Part shown: positions 59,633 through 64,000 of the stretch, in pieces | How positions within the stretch are numbered: position 1 is the stretch's first letter | Layout of the letters: the number at the start of each line of letters is the position of its first letter | Assembly (NCBI RefSeq): GCF_006007885.1 | Contig: NZ_VCRO01000003.1 | Location: forward strand, 124,001-188,000 | Length of the DNA: 64,000 nucleotides | Reading direction: 5' to 3' | From: Alteribacter natronophilus | GTDB lineage: Bacteria; Bacillota; Bacilli; Bacillales; Salisediminibacteriaceae | Notes under the pieces: generated by a model | What the model was told of the DNA's origin: nothing | The model's input: the letters and a program-made list of their open reading frames with translations, nothing else | The model's database searches: none | Program-made: the position numbers and the translations under genes

Positions 59633-60556
59633 TCAGTCATAGCGGATCTGTGGATTAAGGAATCCATAGCTGATATCCACCAGTAGATTAATAATTAAGA
59701 ACTGCAGGGAAAACAGGAGAATCAAAGCCTGTATCACCGGATAATCCCTTGATAAAATCGAGTCGATCAGATAAGACCCCAGCCCCGGCCAGGCAAATAC
59801 CTGTTCTACAACGACAGCACCGCCAATCAGAAAACCGAATTGCAGCCCCGCCATGGTCACAACGGGAATCAGGGCATTTCTAAGTACATGACTCCAGATA
59901 ACAACCCGTTCTTTCTGCCCTTTTGCTCTGGCCGTTCTGACGTAATCCTCTCTCATAACTTCAAGTACACTTGAACGGGTAAAACGGACGATAGTCGCCG
60001 CCACACCAAAACCGAGTGTAATAGACGGAAGCAGCAGGTGCCAGATCGTTCCGCTGCCGCTTGTAGGGAACCATCCGAGCTGGACGGCAAAAATCTGCAT
60101 CAGCATCAGACCGAACCAGAACTCAGGAATGCTCAGTGCCGTAATAGTGGAAACCATTCCGGCACGGTCCCAGATGGAATTCCGTTTTGTAGCCGAGATT
60201 ATTCCTACAGATACACCAATAAGGATCGCCCAGAACATGCTCAGGATGGTGAGTACGGCAGTGTAACCGAACCTGCGTACTACTTCCTCGGATACATCGG
60301 CACGGGTCCGGTATGACTGGCCAAAGTCACCATGAACAAGCATGTCAACCATATACCGGCCATACTGAACAGGAAGCGGATCGTGAAAACCTTCGCGCTC
60401 ATAGAGCGTCTGATACGTCTCCTGGTCAATCTCCGCTCCGTACATAATCCGGATCGGATCACCGGGGGTAAGATGGACAAATAAGAACGAAATAATGGTA
60501 ATGATAAACAGGATGGGAACCATCCCGATCAATCTTCTAAGTACAAATTGAAGCAC
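59633..60556 (-). CDS. oppB: Oligopeptide/dipeptide ABC transporter permease, OppB type
   Basis: A 307-residue permease with six helices. MLQFVLRRLIGMVPILFIIT and FLFVHLTPGDPIRIMYG form the classic N-terminus; the EAA loop reads DYVRTARAKGQKERVVIWSH, with HVLRNALIPVVT following. It lies 18 bases before oppC in transcription order, but about 450 bases after oppA, in a gap that contains a repeat element and a hairpin. It forms the membrane channel with OppC. Confidence 0.94.
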   Translation of the reverse strand: MLQFVLRRLIGMVPILFIITIISFLFVHLTPGDPIRIMYGAEIDQETYQTLYEREGFHDPLPVQYGRYMVDMLVHGDFGQSYRTRADVSEEVVRRFGYTAVLTILSMFWAILIGVSVGIISATKRNSIWDRAGMVSTITALSIPEFWFGLMLMQIFAVQLGWFPTSGSGTIWHLLLPSITLGFGVAATIVRFTRSSVLEVMREDYVRTARAKGQKERVVIWSHVLRNALIPVVTMAGLQFGFLIGGAVVVEQVFAWPGLGSYLIDSILSRDYPVIQALILLFSLQFLIINLLVDISYGFLNPQIRYD

Positions 60557-60654
60557 ACCGTCACCTTCTTTCTTCTGCGCAGGAAGCTGTGCAGGTACTA
60601 AAGCTTTATTTCTATATGAATTGCGCTGTCTTTCCGGTTTTCGAAGCAGGATGG

Positions 60655-60681
60655 AACCCGGAAATCATTTTTCCGGGTTCA
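60655..60681 (-). other. Stem-loop between oppA and oppB
   Basis: GAACCCGGAAA and TTTCCGGGTTC are complementary with a short loop. No T tract follows on the minus strand, so it may protect the oppA transcript end or lower expression of the rest of the operon instead of stopping it. Confidence 0.45.
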
Positions 60682-60689
60682 CCGCTGCC

Positions 60690-60895
60690 CCAAGTAAATA
60701 GCTGCAGAAAGGTACGTGAAGGTTTTGCCGTCAGATAAATGCAGCTTCGCTCCACCCTTACAGTCGCTTTCCGCGGTGATGCCGGCAAGCCTCCGCGGCT
60801 CTGCCTGCGGGGTCTCGCCTGGCCTCCATTGCCGCAGGAGTCTCCCTGCAGGTGTTCCGCTTCGCACGTAACCAGGCGATCAACCGGTTATTCAT
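60690..60895 (-). repeat. Interspersed element inside the opp operon
   Basis: AGTCGCTTTCCGCGGTGATG, CAAGCCTCCGCGGCTCTGCC, TGCGGGGTCTCGCCTGGCC and GCCGCAGGAGTCTCCC match the family core. It lies between oppA and oppB and would be transcribed if the operon is continuous. Confidence 0.75.
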
Positions 60896-61006
60896 GAGCC
60901 GGGAGGTTTCCATGAAAATAGCTCTGCTTAATTGACGGAGTGGAAATCCTGCAGAAGTTCAGCACACCATCCGACCTTTCCGCTTCTGTTTCAATGTTTC
61001 ATAGTT

Positions 61007-62647
61007 TTAATGGATCTCTGCAAGGTTGAGGTGGATCGCACCGGACGGAAGAATGTAAATTCCGTGAACGTTTGATCTTTTTGCAATAAGAGCATCCGGA
61101 ATGTGAAGGAACACCCACGGTGCATCCTGATAGATGATGTCCTGGATCTCTGCGTAAGTCTGCAGGGCCTCATCCTCATCCGGAGTAGACAGAGCATCGT
61201 CAAACAGTCCATCAAGCTCCTCATTGATGTAGAATCCGGAATTGTTAAAGTTCGGCGGCACACGGTCGGAAGCAAAGTTTGGTCTCAGACCGTAGTCAGC
61301 TTCCCCTGTTCCCGGAGACCAGCGGCCGATCCAGAGATCCGTATCTTCACCTGCATCGAGCATGTCAAAAAGTGTACCGGATTCGTATGCTTCAACTGAT
61401 ACATCGATCCCGATTTCCGCAAGCTGAATTTCAACGTACTCGGCAACACTGATAAATTCTGTACTGTTCCGGGTCCAAATCGTCGCTTCAAACCCGTCTT
61501 CCAGTCCCGCTTCCTCCATCAGTTCACGGGCATACTCCGGGTCGTACTCATAAACCGGCTGGCCGTCATATCCGTAAACAGCAGGAGCAATTGCGGAATC
61601 AGCTACCTGACCGTATCCGTCAAGCACCTGGGCAATGAGTCCGTCTTTATCAATAGCGTGGTTCATCGCTTTTCGCACGTTCAGATCATCGTAGTTGTCA
61701 TTCTGAAAGTTCATTCCAACGTAGTAAAGATCTGTACTGGAACCTGTATAAACGTCAAGATCTTCTTCGTTTTCCAGTTCAGAGGCATTCAGCGTAGGAA
61801 TAGGGTTAATGATGTCCACTTCTCCTGCGCGTAGCATATTTACACGGGTACTCGCTTCCTGGACAGGAAGGAATGTAATACTGTCCACCCGCGCTGCTTC
61901 TTCTTCATTCCAGTAGTCATCGAATTTCTCAACAATCACATGTTCACTGTCACGCCACTCAACAAACTGGAATGGTCCCGTTCCCACTGCTCCTTCACGG
62001 TCCAGGTTATAGTCCTGATCCTCCAGCTTTTTACTGATTTCCTCCACCGACTTCATTGCTGCCGAAGAATGAGCCATATAGGATGCCATAGCCGAGTTCG
62101 GCTCTTCAGCTACAATCGTGACCTGGTAATCGTCGTCCACGACGACTTCATCGATAAAAGAGAAAAAAGACGACCTTGCCATACCGTTGTCCGAATCTCT
62201 CACAAAATCGAGGTTTTCTTTAACCACATCGGCGTTGAAATCCGTGCCGTCGTGGAAGGTCACACCTTCACGGAGCATAAACGTAATTTCCATCGCATCG
62301 TCACTGAATTCATAGTCCTCTGCCAGGACCGGAGTGATCTCCATGTTTTCATCAAAGCGCAGGAGTCCCTCCATGATTGTGCTCTGAATTGTAGCGGAGT
62401 TTCCATCCGTTGTATTATGAGGATCCATTGAGGTAGGCTCAGCTTCTATCCCGACTGTCAGATCACCGCCATCTTCAGGTTCTGCAGCTTCTTCATCATT
62501 TTCCTCATCTTCCTGCTGTTCGGTTTCCCCGCCGTCTGCAGCATCCTCTTCTGCATCTGCAGGCTCGTCAGCCCCGTCATTGCAGGCAGCAAGCAGAAGC
62601 ATTGATGCTGCTGCCGGAACGGCTAAGTATTTTTTCCAGACTTTCAT
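61007..62647 (-). CDS. oppA: Peptide-binding lipoprotein, OppA/DppA type
   Basis: A 546-residue family 5 solute-binding protein. The signal peptide ends LLAAC (Cys22), then an acidic Glu/Asp-rich linker of about 45 residues. The mature domain has LTVGIEAEPTSMDPHNTTDG, TFMLREGVTFHDGTDFNADV and GTGPFQFVEWRDSEHVIVEK, all typical. It captures dipeptides or oligopeptides for OppBCDF. The downstream isoaspartyl dipeptidase suggests aspartyl peptides as cargo. AAGGGGG precedes the ATG at 62647; it is the first gene of the operon. Confidence 0.94.
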   Translation of the reverse strand: MKVWKKYLAVPAAASMLLLAACNDGADEPADAEEDAADGGETEQQEDEENDEEAAEPEDGGDLTVGIEAEPTSMDPHNTTDGNSATIQSTIMEGLLRFDENMEITPVLAEDYEFSDDAMEITFMLREGVTFHDGTDFNADVVKENLDFVRDSDNGMARSSFFSFIDEVVVDDDYQVTIVAEEPNSAMASYMAHSSAAMKSVEEISKKLEDQDYNLDREGAVGTGPFQFVEWRDSEHVIVEKFDDYWNEEEAARVDSITFLPVQEASTRVNMLRAGEVDIINPIPTLNASELENEEDLDVYTGSSTDLYYVGMNFQNDNYDDLNVRKAMNHAIDKDGLIAQVLDGYGQVADSAIAPAVYGYDGQPVYEYDPEYARELMEEAGLEDGFEATIWTRNSTEFISVAEYVEIQLAEIGIDVSVEAYESGTLFDMLDAGEDTDLWIGRWSPGTGEADYGLRPNFASDRVPPNFNNSGFYINEELDGLFDDALSTPDEDEALQTYAEIQDIIYQDAPWVFLHIPDALIAKRSNVHGIYILPSGAIHLNLAEIH

Positions 62648-62926
62648 TTTGGTTTCCCCCTTCAGTTATTCTCATTCACTCGTTATACAATGCAAGGATG
62701 ATGCCAAAAAAGCAAAAAATTCTAATTTCTCTCCCCTTCCTCTTTATTTCTCTATTATTTCAAAGGTTTATAATGACCTTGTGAAATCTTAAGTATTCAG
62801 AAAAGTCAAACCATTAGGGTGTTTCGGTTTATTTATTGGTTTACGCTTATGTTTATTCACAAAACGTACTATACCGCGATATTTTGAATAAATCAACATA
62901 AAATTTCATTATTATGCACCACGCAT
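62648..62926. other. Upstream region of the opp operon
   Basis: This AT-rich stretch must hold the opp promoter, but no box pair stands out. I see no gene or repeat copy here. Confidence 0.4.
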
Positions 62927-62963
62927 AAAAAAAAAGCCCCTGACACCAGTAGTGTCAAGGACT
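62927..62963 (-). terminator. Terminator of the 63015-63284 gene
   Basis: On the minus strand the stem AGTCCTTGACAC / GTGTCAGGGGCT with one or two G-U pairs is followed by nine T residues. Confidence 0.85.
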
Positions 62964-63014
62964 TCTTCTTTTCCAAGTGAATAAAACATAATAAACCTTA
63001 AAGCAACCAATAAA

Positions 63015-63284
63015 CTAACGCATCGCAAAGAACACAAAGATCAGGGCTATGGTAATGACACCGGCACCACCCAGAAAGACATTAATCTTTTTGCGGTCCC
63101 TGATAACAGAACCGAGAAACCAGATAAATGCAAAGATCAGGGCAAAAAAGACGATCCCGTCCACGATCGGGTGAATAACGGTCCCCTGAACCGTCGTTTC
63201 CTGGTAAATCGGAAAGTTCACCAGAAGCGCCGCCGCCCAGAGAACCACCAGACCGCCGGTACCAATCATTAAGTATTTTAACAT
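63015..63284 (-). CDS. Small three-helix membrane protein, 89 aa
   Basis: From the ATG at 63284 (AGAGGTGA upstream; a GTG three codons earlier is possible) the product has three hydrophobic helices (about residues 5-22, 40-60 and 68-86) separated by short polar turns (YQETTVQGTV, RDRKKINVF). No family recognised. It has its own terminator and is divergent from the 63408 gene. Confidence 0.65.
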   Translation of the reverse strand: MLKYLMIGTGGLVVLWAAALLVNFPIYQETTVQGTVIHPIVDGIVFFALIFAFIWFLGSVIRDRKKINVFLGGAGVITIALIFVFFAMR

Positions 63285-63407
63285 TCGAATCACCTCTACA
63301 GCTGTATTGTTATTCAGTGAAATTTGACAAAGTGCTGCAAAAAGATTGTTTTACAGCCATCTTAACTTTACAATATAGGAAACAATTAGAAACGGGAGGG
63401 AGACGAG

Positions 63408-64000
63408 ATGACCCTCTTCCGGGATCTCATACATAATCTTTTTTACATTATCACACCCGTTTTTCTTTATTATACCTTCTGGTCAGGATCAGGCCTTGAG
63501 CGGCACCGCAAAATGTCCGCGCTGATCTTTTTCGCCCTCGGTTCTGCATCGATGCTCCTGTCCATGATGTTTCCTGTTGAAATCAGCGGATTTAAATTTG
63601 ACTATCGCTACCTGGCCGTCATCTTTGCCATGTTATACGGAAGCTGGATCCTGGCGCTGGCTCTCATGCTGACACAGTTCGTGTTCCGCATACTCATGGT
63701 TGGACCTCATGACGTGGCTTTCTATTTGTATTTCAGCGTACTGGTCTTTATAGGTTTTTACCTGCTTTCAAGGCATTACCAAACCTTTTCTGTAAAAAAG
63801 AAAATGACCTCCTATGCAGGCCTTCTGGCCATTCTCTGCTCCCTTTCAGCGGTATTTTCCAGTTCCCGTTTCGCTGACAGCAGATTGGAGATGCTTATTT
63901 ATATGGGGCAGTTTTTTCTCATTTACGCAGGTGGATCCATCCTTCTCATTTATCTTGTGGAAAGACTTCTTGACAGCCAGAGAATGAAGGCGGATCTCAG
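63408..64000 (+). CDS. Five-helix (5TMR-LYT-like) membrane sensor, N-terminal part
   Basis: The gene runs off the window; 197 residues are visible. The ATG at 63408 follows GGGAGGGAG. At least five hydrophobic helices occur, with FDYRYLAVIFAMLYGSWILA and MVGPHDVAFYLYFSVLVFIG, and the motif FDYRYLAV-type Arg/Tyr pattern plus a GP turn is like the 5TM-5TMR_LYT sensor domain. Such domains sit in front of histidine kinases or GGDEF cyclases; a short coil (ERLLDSQRMKADL) starts at the window end. An EAL protein is elsewhere in the window, so a GGDEF output is possible, but this cannot be seen. Confidence 0.7.
   Translation, partial: MTLFRDLIHNLFYIITPVFLYYTFWSGSGLERHRKMSALIFFALGSASMLLSMMFPVEISGFKFDYRYLAVIFAMLYGSWILALALMLTQFVFRILMVGPHDVAFYLYFSVLVFIGFYLLSRHYQTFSVKKKMTSYAGLLAILCSLSAVFSSSRFADSRLEMLIYMGQFFLIYAGGSILLIYLVERLLDSQRMKADL

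Overview
The window looks like chromosome from a low-to-mid GC Bacillaceae, most likely a halophilic or alkaliphilic relative of Bacillus. Reasons: Gram-positive type lipoproteins with strongly acidic mature N-termini, AGGAGG-type ribosome binding sites, frequent TTG starts, and families typical of Bacilli (YwqA-like SNF2 helicase, YitT, lmo0937, YvrJ/DUF1659/DUF2922, MdxEFG-type maltodextrin importer, SwrC-type RND pump, BsuPI lipoprotein). I cannot fix the species. No rRNA, tRNA, CRISPR array, prophage or transposase gene was seen.

Layout. 0-5 kb: partial phospholipase D-like gene, an unknown gene, then a SNF2 helicase with a small YwqB-like partner. 5-9.5 kb: BsuPI lipoprotein, YitT protein, three very small proteins, rhodanese and AI-2E family permease. 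9.6-18.2 kb: maltodextrin locus (LacI regulator, GH31 alpha-glucosidase, MalG, MalF, MalE, AraC regulator) with a promoter carrying several LacI-type operators and no ATPase gene. 18.4-26.5 kb: MATE pump, TAXI-type TRAP transporter (binding protein and fused permease separated by two repeat elements), RpiR regulator and class III aminotransferase. 26.6-32.5 kb: unusual KamA-family radical SAM protein, Met/Gly/His-rich tandem-repeat protein, GNAT, B12-binding radical SAM protein, DMT transporter, one-helix protein. 32.5-46.6 kb: small signalling and housekeeping genes: PAS-STAS, PAP2, EAL, pterin carbinolamine dehydratase, DUF2087 regulator, LysM, Pcp-ArsR pair, sigma factor with DUF1659/DUF2922/YvrJ, DUF2254, hemolysin III family, methyltransferase. 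46.9-50.8 kb: MarR-RND efflux operon behind a near-ideal palindromic operator. 51.4-62.6 kb: a peptide-use locus on the minus strand: oppA, oppB, oppC, oppD, oppF, an asparaginase-II-like protein, isoaspartyl dipeptidase (iadA) and a sigma-54 activator. The end holds a small membrane protein and a partial five-helix sensor.

Most unusual points. (1) The OppC-type permease carries about 230 extra residues that resemble two bacterial Ig-like domains, inserted after its first membrane helix. (2) The gene after oppF resembles asparaginase II but appears to have lost its catalytic lysines. (3) A -24/-12 promoter candidate precedes iadA, next to a GAFTGA-bearing sigma-54 activator. Together these suggest a specialised system for import and hydrolysis of (iso)aspartyl peptides. 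(4) An interspersed, terminally inverted, non-coding repeat family of roughly 80-240 bp occurs at least 13 times, always between genes, and once within the predicted leader of the MarR-RND operon. (5) The KamA-like enzyme lacks the lysine-binding aspartates and the GGGGK motif of lysine 2,3-aminomutase.
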